Shown piece by piece: positions 1-8,908 of a stretch of 64,000 nt of DNA. A program made the translations under genes and the position numbers. Numbering within the stretch: the first letter of the stretch is position 1; each line of letters begins with the position of its first letter. The notes beneath the pieces were generated by a model. The model was not told the DNA's origin. It saw only the letters and a list, made by a program, of their open reading frames with translations, and did not search any database. Origin of the DNA: CAZDAW01 sp964503685 (GTDB taxonomy: Bacteria > Chloroflexota > Anaerolineae > Anaerolineales > Anaerolineaceae); NCBI GenBank assembly GCA_964503685.1, contig CAZDAW010000007.1:3111-67110 (forward strand), written 5' to 3'.

Positions 1-1143
1 GCGCGCTTCGATTACCGCGACATGAAGGACGGTCAACGTTGGGGATACACCTGGAAGCAGGACGACCAGATCATCGAGGATTACCGCGACCTGTCCTGGG
101 AGGACGGCGAGGAAGGCTGGGTGGCATATTCACTGGAGGATATTGATGGCCTGGAGGGCCGGTACACGTTCACGCTTTACCTCGCTGATGAAATCGCCGC
201 TGAAGGGTCGGCAACGGTGAGCAGATCAAGCGCCAGGGTAAACCAGGATGCTGCGGCGTTCGGCACGGTGGTCTTCGCCAGGGATGTTTCCAATGATAAT
301 CTGCCGATCGGCCCGGCGGATGTGTTCGAATACGGGATCAGCGAAGTTTACGGTGTGTTCTCCTACGTAAACATGAGGCAAGGAGACGACTATACCGTTG
401 AATGGCTGGGCAACGGCAAACCGATCCACCAGATCAACAAAGAGTGGGAATGGGATGAAAGCGGGATGTACTTTGCTTCGATATCGAACGCCGACGGCAG
501 CCCTCTGGTCGAATCGACTTACACTCTGAAACTCTCTATAGCCGGACAGGTTTTACGCACCGCGTCGTTTAAAGTTATGCCCCCTGCTCAGGCTCAGGCG
601 CAGCTTCAACTGGAACCTGAGGCAACGCCCCGGCCGACCACGCCAGACGAACTGGTTGATCCCGAAGCCAGGCATCTCTTTGATATGGTAGCCAACACGT
701 CTCTGCCAGCGTTGACCAGCGTCGCCCAGGTCAACATGGAACATTCGGTGCAGATCAAGGTCGAAGATAAATGCGGCCCGGATGCGCTGGCCTGCTGGAT
801 CGAAAACTGCAACGACCGTTCCACCGGAATCATCTATATACCACCGCGCCGGTTGGGCGCCGAACCCGATTATATGATTGCCGCTTCATTAGCCCACGAA
901 ATGACTCACGGCGTGCAGTGGTTTTCAGGGATGAAGTGCGGCTGCACCATTGAGCGTGAAGTTCAGGCTTCGATTGCCAAGATCGATTACCTCCTCTACA
1001 GCGGCCACGAACAGGTGGCTTACGATTATTATGGAGATAGCGCGTGGGATGAAAACGGCAACGTCGATTTACGCAAGCTATGGAATATCGTCGAAGGGGT
1101 TTACCGCGAAGCTTACACCTACGAAGAATGCCCCGATTATTGA
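1..1143 (+). CDS. Secreted metallopeptidase-like protein, 5' end outside window
   Basis: The frame is open from the first base, so the gene starts upstream; the first ATG seen (22) is internal. Two similar beta-rich repeats lie in tandem: one cut by the window edge (to about residue 62, counting from that ATG) and one at about 80-186, each ending in a 'YT-L-L' strand pattern. A Gln/Ala/Pro/Thr linker (188-210) follows, then a C-terminal domain with HEMTH at 292-296 and several cysteines (251, 258, 263 and near 303), as in exported proteins. HExxH suggests a zincin-type zinc site. No named family is recognised. It ends before a hairpin shared with the convergent ABC transporter operon. Metalloprotease activity is inferred from the motif only. 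Confidence 0.6.
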   Translation, partial: ARFDYRDMKDGQRWGYTWKQDDQIIEDYRDLSWEDGEEGWVAYSLEDIDGLEGRYTFTLYLADEIAAEGSATVSRSSARVNQDAAAFGTVVFARDVSNDNLPIGPADVFEYGISEVYGVFSYVNMRQGDDYTVEWLGNGKPIHQINKEWEWDESGMYFASISNADGSPLVESTYTLKLSIAGQVLRTASFKVMPPAQAQAQLQLEPEATPRPTTPDELVDPEARHLFDMVANTSLPALTSVAQVNMEHSVQIKVEDKCGPDALACWIENCNDRSTGIIYIPPRRLGAEPDYMIAASLAHEMTHGVQWFSGMKCGCTIEREVQASIAKIDYLLYSGHEQVAYDYYGDSAWDENGNVDLRKLWNIVEGVYREAYTYEECPDY

Positions 1144-1163
1144 CCGGAATACCTGGAATTAAA

Positions 1164-1201
1164 TAAAGAGCCCTCCTCCGAAATCGGAAATCAGAGGAGG
1201 G
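1164..1201 (-). terminator. Rho-independent terminator of the amino-acid ABC operon
   Basis: CCCTCCTC (1171-1178) pairs perfectly with GAGGAGGG (1194-1201). Read on the minus strand the stem is followed by a T-rich stretch (CTCTTTATTT), so it ends the transporter operon. The plus-strand side lacks a T-run but could still stop transcripts of the convergent gene. Confidence 0.7.
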
Positions 1202-1226
1202 TATGAGAGAAGATGCCCAATCGCAA

Positions 1227-1982
1227 TCACTGCGTCAGGATCTGAGAGAGGAATAGCTTGGTGCGATCTTCCTGCGCCTTATTGAAGATTTCCTCCGGTG
1301 TACCGGTTTCGACGATTTGACCGGCGTCGAAAAAATACATTCGGTCGGCGACCGCCCTGGCGAAACCCATCTCGTGAGTGACTACCAGCATGGTCATGCC
1401 GCTGCGCGCCAGTTCGATCATCACATCCAGCACTTCCTTGATCATCTCCGGGTCGAGCGCCGAGGTCGGCTCGTCGAAAAGCATGATCTTTGGCTCCATC
1501 GCCAGAGCGCGGGCGATGGCAACGCGTTGCTGCTGCCCACCCGAAAGCTGTCCGGGATATTTGCGCGCCTGCTCTTCAATCCCCACCCGTTTGAGAAGTT
1601 GCAAGGCGATCTCTTCAGCGCGGTCTCGCTTCCACTTGCGCACCCAGATCGGCGCCAAGGTGATGTTTTCCATGACCGTCAGATGCGGGAAGAGGTTGAA
1701 ATTTTGAAAAACCATGCCGGTTTCCATGCGAACTTTTTCGATGTTACGTACATCGTGGGTCAACTCAATTCCATCAACAATGATCTGGCCGCGCTGGTTC
1801 TCTTCGAGGCGGTTGATAGTACGAATAAATGTCGATTTACCTGAACCTGACGGGCCAAAGATGACCACCACTTCCCCTTTATGAACATCCATATCAACGC
1901 CGCGCAAGGCGTGGAACTGTCCGTACCATTTGTGCACATCCCGGCAGATAATGATTGGTTTCGTATCCAATGACTCTTTCAC
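1227..1982 (-). CDS. Amino-acid ABC transporter ATP-binding protein
   Basis: A 251-residue ABC ATPase of the GlnQ/AapP type that powers polar amino-acid import from the cytoplasmic face. Walker [10 protein letters not shown] is at 43-51, the Q-loop at Gln93, signature LSGGQ at 146-150, Walker B IMLFDE at 166-171 and the switch His at 203. It starts with GTG behind GGAGGAATATT. It lies 20 bp after the second permease gene and is last in a four-gene transporter set whose order (binding protein, permease, permease, ATPase) is that of aapJQMP. Substrate specificity cannot be read from the ATPase; the nearby isoaspartyl peptidase suggests acidic or amide amino acids. Confidence 0.93.
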   Translation of the reverse strand: MKESLDTKPIIICRDVHKWYGQFHALRGVDMDVHKGEVVVIFGPSGSGKSTFIRTINRLEENQRGQIIVDGIELTHDVRNIEKVRMETGMVFQNFNLFPHLTVMENITLAPIWVRKWKRDRAEEIALQLLKRVGIEEQARKYPGQLSGGQQQRVAIARALAMEPKIMLFDEPTSALDPEMIKEVLDVMIELARSGMTMLVVTHEMGFARAVADRMYFFDAGQIVETGTPEEIFNKAQEDRTKLFLSQILTQ

Positions 1983-2002
1983 AATATTCCTCCAGAAATA
2001 GA

Positions 2003-3205
2003 CTACCGCCTTGCATGAGCGCCCGAGCGGACTTCGAGGCGCAGGCCGATGTAAGACATCAGATAGCTGAACACCCAGTAAATAACAGCGACAAAGACGT
2101 AAACTTCGATATGAGCGCCCTGCGTTTCAGGTTGAGCCAGAATCGCCCTTGAAATACCCAGCAGGTCAAACAGGCCGACGATCAATACCAGCGTCGTATC
2201 GCGGAACATGCCAATGTACTGATCGATAATCACCGGGATGACCGACCGCAACGCCTGCGGTAGAATGATGAGCGTCATCTTTTGCGTCTCGCTCATGCCC
2301 AATGCGCTTGCCGCCTCGCCCTGACCTTTCGGGATCGCCTGCAAGCCGCCCCGCACAATCTCTGCCATATATGCCGCCGTGAACAGGGTGATACCGGCCA
2401 TTGCGCGTACAATCCGGTCAACTGTCATGCCAGCAGGCAAAAATAACGGCAAAAGCACCTGCGCCATGAAGAGGACGGTAATCAACGGCACGGCGCGGAT
2501 TAACTCAATATACATAATACAGAATGAGCGCACTGCCGGGAATTTAGACTGCCTGCCGATTGCCAGCAGAACGCCCATGGGAAAAGACAGGATCGCCGAA
2601 ACCCAGCTCAACAGGAAGGTGAGCAGCAGGCCGCCCCAGAGGTTCGTCGAGATCAAACCAAAAGGCTGGCCTTCAGGCGCGAGTCCGCGCAAAATGACAA
2701 TCACGGCAGGGAAAAACAGCATCCATCCGGCCAGAGTGACCTTGCCCAGTTTTGCAGCGAACTTCCAACCCAACCCCAAGCCGATCAATGCGCAAACGCC
2801 CATCCCTGCCCACCAGAGGCGGGTGGTCAAATCAAAAGGCAGGAGCGCCAGGGCGAATGGAAAACCAAACATGACCAGGCTTTCCAATCCCAATCCGCCG
2901 ATCCATATTCCCCACGAAAGTCCGATCAGTAAACCGACCCCCAGCAGACAAACCCAGACTCGAGTCATTTCTGCCACCGGATACTGTCCCACCATAAACA
3001 GACGAAGGTTGATGAGGATCGCTTCCCAGCGCGCCTCGGTCAGCGCCCAGTGCAAAATACCCTTGGCTGTCAGATAAATCAGAACTAACATCCCAATTGA
3101 AACCAGCGAACTGAGTACATCATTAAAAAGGTTCTTCTTCAGCCACCTCAAAACGCTATATCGTTCAGTCGGCGGAGGTAAAACATTATCGGTCATTGTA
3201 CTCAT
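2003..3205 (-). CDS. Amino-acid ABC transporter permease (AapM-like)
   Basis: A 400-residue inner-membrane permease. An N-terminal part with several hydrophobic segments (about 30-190) precedes the HisM/GlnP-type transport domain (about 190-395), which carries the EAA loop '[15 protein letters not shown]'. The long N-terminal extension is typical of AapM/BztC rather than the short HisM type. Its ATG follows GAGAGGTAACG and lies just after the upstream permease stop, so the two are probably translationally coupled and form the permease heterodimer. Confidence 0.9.
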   Translation of the reverse strand: MSTMTDNVLPPPTERYSVLRWLKKNLFNDVLSSLVSIGMLVLIYLTAKGILHWALTEARWEAILINLRLFMVGQYPVAEMTRVWVCLLGVGLLIGLSWGIWIGGLGLESLVMFGFPFALALLPFDLTTRLWWAGMGVCALIGLGLGWKFAAKLGKVTLAGWMLFFPAVIVILRGLAPEGQPFGLISTNLWGGLLLTFLLSWVSAILSFPMGVLLAIGRQSKFPAVRSFCIMYIELIRAVPLITVLFMAQVLLPLFLPAGMTVDRIVRAMAGITLFTAAYMAEIVRGGLQAIPKGQGEAASALGMSETQKMTLIILPQALRSVIPVIIDQYIGMFRDTTLVLIVGLFDLLGISRAILAQPETQGAHIEVYVFVAVIYWVFSYLMSYIGLRLEVRSGAHARR

Positions 3206-3207
3206 CG

Positions 3208-4401
3208 TTACCTCTCCACCAATTTAATCTTGTTGTTGTACCAGTTCATGAACAGAGCTGTCAGTAAACTGAGCGCCAGGTAAATCAGCATAACCAGAGC
3301 CATCATTTCAACCGCCTTACCGGTCATATTGATAATCGTCCCCGAAAGACCAAACAATTCCGGGTAAGCAATCGCCGAAGCCAGTGAGGTGTTTTTCGTC
3401 AGGCTCAGGTAATTGCTGGTCATCGGGGGCACCATCACCCGCATCGCCTGAGGAAAAACCACCAGACGGAAGGTCTGATAATTACTTAATCCGAGGGCAT
3501 GGGCAGCTTCAATCTGATCAGGCGAAACGCTTTGAATACCGGCGCGGACAATATCAGCAATAAACGGGGAGGTACCCAGCACCAGCCCCAACAACAAAGC
3601 AGCCAGCTCAGGACTCATCCAGAAGCCCTTAGTAAAATTCAACCCCTTTAACACTGGCGCTTCGGCCTGAAAAGGCGCCTGCGGCATAACCAGCCAGGCA
3701 ATCGCCGCGCCGACCAGGAACATTCCTGCCCCGATCGATGACGAGATGAATCCGTCGTGGAAAACTTTTTTGAACAGGTAAACGGCCAGCCCGATTGACA
3801 GCAATAGAATAACGCCGATCAGAATCAGGTAAAGTGTTGTCGTGGGCGTTGAGACTGGAACAGGCGTATAAATGCCCCGATTACAGATGAACACGCTGCC
3901 TGGCAATGCAATGGCATCAGCCACCCTTGGCAGGCTGAATAACATCACATAATATGAAGCAACAATAACCAGCAGCAATGGGATATTGCGCAAGATTTCG
4001 ATGTACAGAAAAGCAATCCGGTTAACCAGCCAGTTCTTCGAAAGGCGAGCAACACCGACAATCAGCCCTAACACAGAGGAAAGTACATTCCCCAAAAGAG
4101 CAACAAAAATTGTATTTAAAACACCTGATATGATGATTTGTAAATTACTGCTTTCGCGATTGACCTGAGTGAAGCTGTGCGCCGTATCAAATCCCCCGCG
4201 ATTAAACAAAAAACTATAACCAAAGGTTGCACCGGTTTTCTTCCAGGCAGCAACAAGATTTTGATAAAAGAATGCAACCAACCCCACCAGGATTAATGCA
4301 AATATTACCTGGACGAGAGCCTGTATAAAACGTTCATCTCTGAACAATGAATAACGATCTTGGGATGATTTCGGTCCAAATTCAGACGTGACGCCGGACA
4401 T
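3208..4401 (-). CDS. Amino-acid ABC transporter permease (AapQ-like)
   Basis: An inner-membrane permease of 397 residues with the HisM/GlnP fold at the C-terminus (EAA loop 'DQIEAAHALGLSNYQ') and an extra membrane region in the middle (about 190-260), as in AapQ/BztB. I place the start at ATG 4401, which has GGAG eight bases upstream. A longer frame reaches 4455, but that start would sit in the loop of a strong hairpin after the binding-protein gene and has no ribosome site. It pairs with the permease at 2003-3205. Confidence 0.88.
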   Translation of the reverse strand: MSGVTSEFGPKSSQDRYSLFRDERFIQALVQVIFALILVGLVAFFYQNLVAAWKKTGATFGYSFLFNRGGFDTAHSFTQVNRESSNLQIIISGVLNTIFVALLGNVLSSVLGLIVGVARLSKNWLVNRIAFLYIEILRNIPLLLVIVASYYVMLFSLPRVADAIALPGSVFICNRGIYTPVPVSTPTTTLYLILIGVILLLSIGLAVYLFKKVFHDGFISSSIGAGMFLVGAAIAWLVMPQAPFQAEAPVLKGLNFTKGFWMSPELAALLLGLVLGTSPFIADIVRAGIQSVSPDQIEAAHALGLSNYQTFRLVVFPQAMRVMVPPMTSNYLSLTKNTSLASAIAYPELFGLSGTIINMTGKAVEMMALVMLIYLALSLLTALFMNWYNNKIKLVER

Positions 4402-4438
4402 GCGATGAACTCCAGTCTTTTCATATTCAATTCCCCAA

Positions 4439-4475
4439 CCCTCACTCCCGATCAATTCTTATTCAGGAGTGAGGG
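4439..4475 (-). terminator. Intercistronic hairpin between binding-protein and permease genes
   Basis: A perfect 10-bp inverted repeat, CCCTCACTCC (4439-4448) with GGAGTGAGGG (4466-4475), loop 17 nt. There is no T-run after it on the minus strand, so it is more likely an attenuator or 3'-end stabiliser that favours the binding-protein part of the message, as known for other ABC importer operons. Confidence 0.6.
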
Positions 4476-4513
4476 AAAATAAACTCAGGGGATTACACTA
4501 CATCATTGACTGA

Positions 4514-5653
4514 TCAGCGTAATGGCGGAGCGTAGAGTAAACCGCCGTCCTTCCATAAAGCATTGATGCCGCGGGAAAGATAAGTTTCGGTTGTTTCACC
4601 GAAGTTGCGTTCGTACATTTCAGCATAGTTGCCAACAGCTTTAATGACATTGTACGCCCATTCGTTCGGAAGACCAAGTTTGGCGCCCATCTCACCTTCA
4701 ACGCCCAGCAGACGGCGAACTTCGGGATCAGTACTGTTGGCTTTCATATCATCGACATTAGCCTGGGTGATACCGTGTTCCTCTGCAATAATGGGAACAT
4801 AGAAAACCCATTTAACAATGTCAGCCCATTGGTCATCGCCGTGGCGAACGTAGGGAGAGAACGGTTCTTTAGAAAGAGTAATGTCCAGGATTTCGTAGTC
4901 GTCAACATTTTTAAGTTTGATACGGTCAGAAACCAGCCCAGAGCGGTCTCCGGTAAGGGCGTCGCAGCGGCCCTGATCGAGAGCAGCATATTCATCCGGC
5001 GTGTTATCCATCAGCAGGGGTGTGTAGGTCAGGTCGCGCATTCCCATAGCGTCGGCAATGTTTGCCTCTGTCGTTGTGCCGCGGTCCATGCAGATGGTAG
5101 CGCCGTCCATATCCTCAAGAGTCTTGAAATTCTTGGCCTTGGGAACGATTAAACCCTGACCATCATAGAAGTAAATCATGGTCGGGGTCAATCCCAATTC
5201 AGTATCACGACCAAAGGTATTGGTTGAATTGCGGATAAGCACATCGGTGTCGCCATTTTGCAGGGTAGGGAAGCGCGTCTCACCGGTGGTGACGACAAAT
5301 TCAACCTTCTCAGGATCGCCAAAAACGGCCGCAGCGATAGCCTTACTGTAGTCAATATCGAAGCCGCTGAATTTGCCGGCTGTATCGACATAACCGAACG
5401 CCTGTGAGGTGTTCTGAGTACCAACACGCACTTTACCACGCGCCTGAACAGCCTTCAACGTCTCGCCAAAACCGGCGGGGGCGGCAGCCTGTTCGGCAGG
5501 AGCAGCAGCGGCGGGTTCGCTCTGAACCTGTTCGGCAGGTTTTTGCTCTTGTGCAGCGGGTTGCGCCTGGGCAGGAGCAGGCGCAGCCGCCGGAGCGCAG
5601 GCAGTCAGCAGGAACGATAGAACAACAATGGTTACCAAAATCTTACGGAACAT
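4514..5653 (-). CDS. Amino-acid ABC transporter substrate-binding lipoprotein (AapJ-like)
   Basis: A 379-residue extracellular binding protein. A signal peptide ends in lipobox LTAC with Cys19 as lipidation site, followed by an Ala/Pro/Gln-rich tether (20-62) and a family-3 binding domain (about 65-379) that begins with the 'VQARGKVRVGTQ' and 'AFGYVDTAGKFSGFDIDYSKAIAAA' type pattern. ATG follows AGGAG. It is the first transporter gene and is separated from the permeases by a hairpin, which fits higher expression of the binding component. Confidence 0.92.
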   Translation of the reverse strand: MFRKILVTIVVLSFLLTACAPAAAPAPAQAQPAAQEQKPAEQVQSEPAAAAPAEQAAAPAGFGETLKAVQARGKVRVGTQNTSQAFGYVDTAGKFSGFDIDYSKAIAAAVFGDPEKVEFVVTTGETRFPTLQNGDTDVLIRNSTNTFGRDTELGLTPTMIYFYDGQGLIVPKAKNFKTLEDMDGATICMDRGTTTEANIADAMGMRDLTYTPLLMDNTPDEYAALDQGRCDALTGDRSGLVSDRIKLKNVDDYEILDITLSKEPFSPYVRHGDDQWADIVKWVFYVPIIAEEHGITQANVDDMKANSTDPEVRRLLGVEGEMGAKLGLPNEWAYNVIKAVGNYAEMYERNFGETTETYLSRGINALWKDGGLLYAPPLR

Positions 5654-5762
5654 GATTATTCTCCTCTTTATTGTGTTGTAGTTAATAAAAACGTCTGGCG
5701 TATAAACTTCTCATTGAACAGCAGACTTCGCTTGCGGCTTATCCCCTGAGATAATTTGTAAT

Positions 5763-5774
5763 AATCACCTCCTT
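5763..5774 (-). promoter_or_regulatory. Orphan Shine-Dalgarno-like sequence in the binding-protein leader
   Basis: The minus strand reads AAGGAGGTGATT, an almost complete complement of the 16S rRNA 3' end, about 110 bases before the real start at 5653. No normal start codon follows at proper spacing. A GTG inside the element could open a nine-codon frame. It may be a leader peptide start or a ribosome standby site. Confidence 0.3.
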
Positions 5775-5810
5775 CCTTCCCGTTGAGGTTTACTGTTATC
5801 TGGATTTCAC

Positions 5811-6692
5811 TCAAATGATCTTTCTTCGATGATCGGTAAAGACGCCATACTCGATATTTCCGGCTGGCGTTACCCAGGCGCAATTCATCCGAACCGTGCT
5901 GAAGGCAAAACCGACGTTGCCGTTGATATCCATCGTGATAATTCCACCCTGCCCACCAGAAATACGGCTGACGAGCTGATTGACAACACGGTCGGCAGCG
6001 CTGTGCGCAGATAAACCGGCAGCCATATAATCGCAAGCCGATTTACTGAAAATGACTTTCATCAAATCTTCTCCACGCCCGGTGGCAGAAGCGCCGCCAA
6101 TTCGGTCATCAGCATAAGCGCCGCAGCCGATCAACGGACTATCGCCGACCCGTCCGGGCATCTTATCAGGCGTACCGCCGGTCGAGGTCGCCGCTGCAAT
6201 GCGCCCGTTCGAATCAAGCGCCACGGCTCCTACAGTATCGCCCGGTCCATTTTTGGGTTTCTTTGGATCCGCCATCAACATTTCGACAGGACAAAGCGGA
6301 ACGCCATTCTGCCGGGCAAATGCTTCTGCGCCGCTGCCGACGAATAGACTGTGAGGAGTCCGCTCCATCACCATGCGAGCGACACTGATTGGATGGCTGA
6401 CGCGCTGAATGGCAGCAACCGCGCCGCTATTCAGCGTCGCTCCATCAATGATAATTGCATCCATTTCAATTTCATTTGCCGTGTTTGGGTAAGACCCCCG
6501 TCCGGCGTCAAAAGCAGGGTCATCTTCCATCACATTAATGGCAATTTCCACCGCGTCCAATGCACAACCCCCTTTTTCAAGCACTGCCCAACCCGTTTCA
6601 ATAGCCGCGCGCAGTCCATCGCGGCATGGAATCAACTCCGTGTCCATGATATCCCCTGCCCCACCATGAATGATTAATGAAGGTCGAATCAT
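5811..6692 (-). CDS. iaaA: Isoaspartyl peptidase / L-asparaginase (Ntn hydrolase)
   Basis: A 293-residue plant-type asparaginase family enzyme that autocleaves into two chains and hydrolyses isoaspartyl dipeptides or asparagine. The conserved start 'IIHGGAGDI' is at 7-15 and the cleavage/nucleophile site GDTVGAVAL has the catalytic Thr at 153; the substrate-binding stretch 'GGTPDKMPGRVGDSPLIGCG' follows. Length is usual for the family. It lies between the DeoR gene (8-bp gap) and the amino-acid transporter, so uptake and breakdown of amide or isoaspartyl compounds is a reasonable inference. Confidence 0.88.
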   Translation of the reverse strand: MIRPSLIIHGGAGDIMDTELIPCRDGLRAAIETGWAVLEKGGCALDAVEIAINVMEDDPAFDAGRGSYPNTANEIEMDAIIIDGATLNSGAVAAIQRVSHPISVARMVMERTPHSLFVGSGAEAFARQNGVPLCPVEMLMADPKKPKNGPGDTVGAVALDSNGRIAAATSTGGTPDKMPGRVGDSPLIGCGAYADDRIGGASATGRGEDLMKVIFSKSACDYMAAGLSAHSAADRVVNQLVSRISGGQGGIITMDINGNVGFAFSTVRMNCAWVTPAGNIEYGVFTDHRRKII

Positions 6693-6700
6693 ATAATCAC

Positions 6701-7480
6701 CTACGCCAACAGAACTTCAACACCCTGATCTTTTAAGGTTTGAATAAAATCGGGATCAACTCCCGTATCCGTAACAAGGGTATGGATAGATCGGATCGGC
6801 GCGACCAACGATGTCGATGTTTTTCCGCATTTTGTATGATCGGCTACGACAATGACACTCTTCCCAATTGCCAGAATCGCCCGGTCAGTTACTGTCTGGG
6901 GCAGGTAGTCGTTTGTCAATCCATATATCGGGTGAATGGCGAGAATACCTACGATAACCTTCTCCGCCCTAACCTGGGTGAGCGCCATATCGGTGATATG
7001 CCCGATGGTAATCATTTCAGGCTGGTGTAACACCCCGCCAAGTGAAACGAGGGTGATATCCGAAGCCTGCGCAAGCTCTTTCATCACCAACATGGAATTT
7101 GTAATTACTGTCAATTTCTTTTTATTAATAAGGCGTCTGGCTACTTCCAACACCGTCGTGCCGCCGCCTAAAAATATTGTTTCCCCATCGTTCACCAAAT
7201 TAGCTGCCGTCTGGGCAATCCTTTTCTTCTCTTCAATTTGTCTGTGCATTCGGGCTTCGACCAATAATTCAGTCGCTCCCGGCTGCGTCGAAAAGGCTCC
7301 TCCCCTGAAGCGGGATAACTTACCCAAACTGGTGAGAATCTCAAGGTCGCGCCGCGCTGTTGCTTCACTGATCTCAAACTCAGCGCAAATTTGTTCGATG
7401 GATACGCGCTGCCGCTGATTAACAAATTCGACGATGCGTTCCTGGCGCTTCAGACTGGGTTGGTTTTGAGCAATTGGCAT
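6701..7480 (-). CDS. DeoR-family transcriptional regulator
   Basis: A 259-residue repressor-type protein. The N-terminal winged helix (about 12-62) has the DeoR signature around 'EISEATARRDLEIL'; the C-terminal effector domain (80-255) has the 'IFLGGGTTVLEVAR' phosphosugar-binding loop. It precedes the isoaspartyl peptidase in the same direction and is divergent from the glycerol-1-phosphate-dehydrogenase-like gene. DeoR proteins usually sense sugar phosphates, so the divergent sugar gene is the likelier target; the AT-rich region between them carries repeated CAATCA/TGATTG elements. Confidence 0.88.
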   Translation of the reverse strand: MPIAQNQPSLKRQERIVEFVNQRQRVSIEQICAEFEISEATARRDLEILTSLGKLSRFRGGAFSTQPGATELLVEARMHRQIEEKKRIAQTAANLVNDGETIFLGGGTTVLEVARRLINKKKLTVITNSMLVMKELAQASDITLVSLGGVLHQPEMITIGHITDMALTQVRAEKVIVGILAIHPIYGLTNDYLPQTVTDRAILAIGKSVIVVADHTKCGKTSTSLVAPIRSIHTLVTDTGVDPDFIQTLKDQGVEVLLA

Positions 7481-7527
7481 ATTCTCTCAACAAATTCAAT
7501 CACAAAAGATAAGATTATCATGTTATT

Positions 7528-7608
7528 CAATCATCAATCAATCATATTTTTCTCATTATAACGATATTATTAGCCAATGTCAAGTGATATTTGATTGTTA
7601 TATGATTG
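7528..7608. promoter_or_regulatory. Candidate DeoR operator cluster
   Basis: Three CAATCA copies (7528, 7535 and 7539) face two TGATTG copies (7592 and 7603), the last two spaced 11 bp, about one helix turn. The cluster lies between the deoR-like start and the promoter of the divergent gene. Binding by the DeoR protein is inferred. The remaining sequence of this 295-bp gap is very AT-rich with no further gene. Confidence 0.45.
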
Positions 7609-7654
7609 TATATATCTTTTTTGTGCAAATTTATGATCGTTATTCGTTTTCTGC

Positions 7655-7683
7655 TTGACAAAAAAAACAAATATTACTACAAT
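7655..7683 (+). promoter_or_regulatory. Sigma-70 promoter of the G1P-dehydrogenase-like gene
   Basis: TTGACA at 7655-7660, a 17-bp spacer and TACAAT at 7678-7683 form a near-consensus promoter. Transcription would start near 7690 and give a leader of about 85 bases. Confidence 0.75.
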
Positions 7684-7775
7684 TTCCCCATACAATTGCC
7701 TTCACTTACTTCAATATGCTGTTATAAATCCACATATCCATAAACTGACCCAACCAACCCCTAAGGAGCGCGAAA

Positions 7776-8834
7776 ATGGAATTCACTGGCAATATGTTTA
7801 CAACAATTTACGGACGAAATCTGGTTGCCGAATTACCCAACTTTGTTCACCGGCCCTATCTGGTTGTCACCATGGAAGATCTATGGCCCAAATTTGAGAA
7901 ATACTTCGATAAAAATATGGCCGACGTCTATTTCGTCAATACGCTCGAATACGACGAATTGATGAAGGAAATGGATAAAATCCCTGACTGCAACAGTGTC
8001 ATCGGTTTGGGAGGTGGGCAGGCTCTGGATATATCCAAGTTCATTGTATGGAACCGCCGCTTGCCGTTATTCCAGGTGCCAACTGCCATGTCGGTCAATG
8101 CTGTTTTCGGGCAGCGATCTGGCATCCGTTTTGGCAGCAAGGTGCGTTACATCGGTTGGGCTGTCCCCGAAGCCGTTTATATCGATTTCGGCGTGATCCA
8201 ATCAGCCCCCAAAGCGCTCAACCGCTGCGGCGTCGGCGACATTCTCTGCTACCACACCGGCATTTACGATTGGAAGTTAGCCCACAAACTGGGTAAAACC
8301 GAACCGCAGTGGCCTTACGACCAGGAGTGGGTTGATCAATCGCAGGCCGTTCTCGATACAGTGATGGACGCACTGGATGACATTCACGACGTCAACGAAA
8401 AAGGCATTCGCACGCTGATGAATGCGCATCGTTGGGGTGGCTGCACTTACCACAATGCCGGTTGGAATCCACGTCACATTGAAGGTTTCGACCACTTCCT
8501 CTTCTATACCCTCGAATATTTAACCCACAAACATTTCCTGCACGGGCAGCCCGTTTGCCTGGGCGTCTATATCGGTTCAGCGCTGCAAGATAATGAAGCC
8601 GAGAAAATGCTGGCAGCCATCCGCCGGGTAGGCGTCGATATCCGCCCTGAAGCGATGGGCGTTACCTGGGATGATGTTGCCGAAGCTCTGCACAAAATCG
8701 CCTGGTATGTCGAAGAAGCCGGATTATGGTATACCAGCGCCAGCGCTTTGCCCATCACCGATAAATTCATCGATCACGTCAAATCACGCGTCATCGAAAC
8801 ATTCGGCCCCTGGGACGGAAAGATGATCGATTAG
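7776..8834 (+). CDS. Iron-containing alcohol dehydrogenase, glycerol-1-phosphate-dehydrogenase-like
   Basis: A 352-residue member of the group III/dehydroquinate-synthase-like fold. The NAD-binding loop 'GLGGGQALDISKF' is at 77-89. Likely metal ligands are the Asp in 'GVGDILCYHTG', the His in 'HIEGFDHFLF' and the His in 'HGQPVCLGVY'. The pattern is close to EgsA/AraM proteins, which oxidise or form sn-glycerol-1-phosphate, though related enzymes act on other polyol phosphates. ATG follows AAGGAG. It has its own promoter, faces a DeoR gene and converges on the carbohydrate operon at 8909-13105, so a role in the same sugar pathway is possible. Role in archaeal-type lipids is not supported by context. 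Confidence 0.8.
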   Translation: MEFTGNMFTTIYGRNLVAELPNFVHRPYLVVTMEDLWPKFEKYFDKNMADVYFVNTLEYDELMKEMDKIPDCNSVIGLGGGQALDISKFIVWNRRLPLFQVPTAMSVNAVFGQRSGIRFGSKVRYIGWAVPEAVYIDFGVIQSAPKALNRCGVGDILCYHTGIYDWKLAHKLGKTEPQWPYDQEWVDQSQAVLDTVMDALDDIHDVNEKGIRTLMNAHRWGGCTYHNAGWNPRHIEGFDHFLFYTLEYLTHKHFLHGQPVCLGVYIGSALQDNEAEKMLAAIRRVGVDIRPEAMGVTWDDVAEALHKIAWYVEEAGLWYTSASALPITDKFIDHVKSRVIETFGPWDGKMID

Positions 8835-8862
8835 AACGATCATCTCTTTGGCATCTTGATAT

Positions 8863-8902
8863 GTTATAAAAATGCGGCGTTGACGCCGCATTTTTTATAA
8901 CA
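8863..8902. terminator. Bidirectional terminator
   Basis: TGCGGCGT (8873-8880) and ACGCCGCA (8883-8890) form a tight stem, extended by flanking A and T runs and by GTTATAAA/TTTATAAC. Both strands end in T-runs, so it serves the two convergent genes on either side. Confidence 0.9.
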
Positions 8903-8908
8903 AGTTCT

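Noticed and set aside
2379..3077. Open frame of 232 codons antisense to the AapM-like permease
   Set aside because: Composition is rich in Arg, Pro, Thr and Asn with no domain, as expected for the reverse of membrane-helix codons; the sense strand encodes a complete permease.
5668..6036. Alternative 122-codon frame overlapping the end of the asparaginase gene
   Set aside because: Overlaps a well-supported enzyme in another frame and has no start site; its last part coincides with the binding-protein leader.
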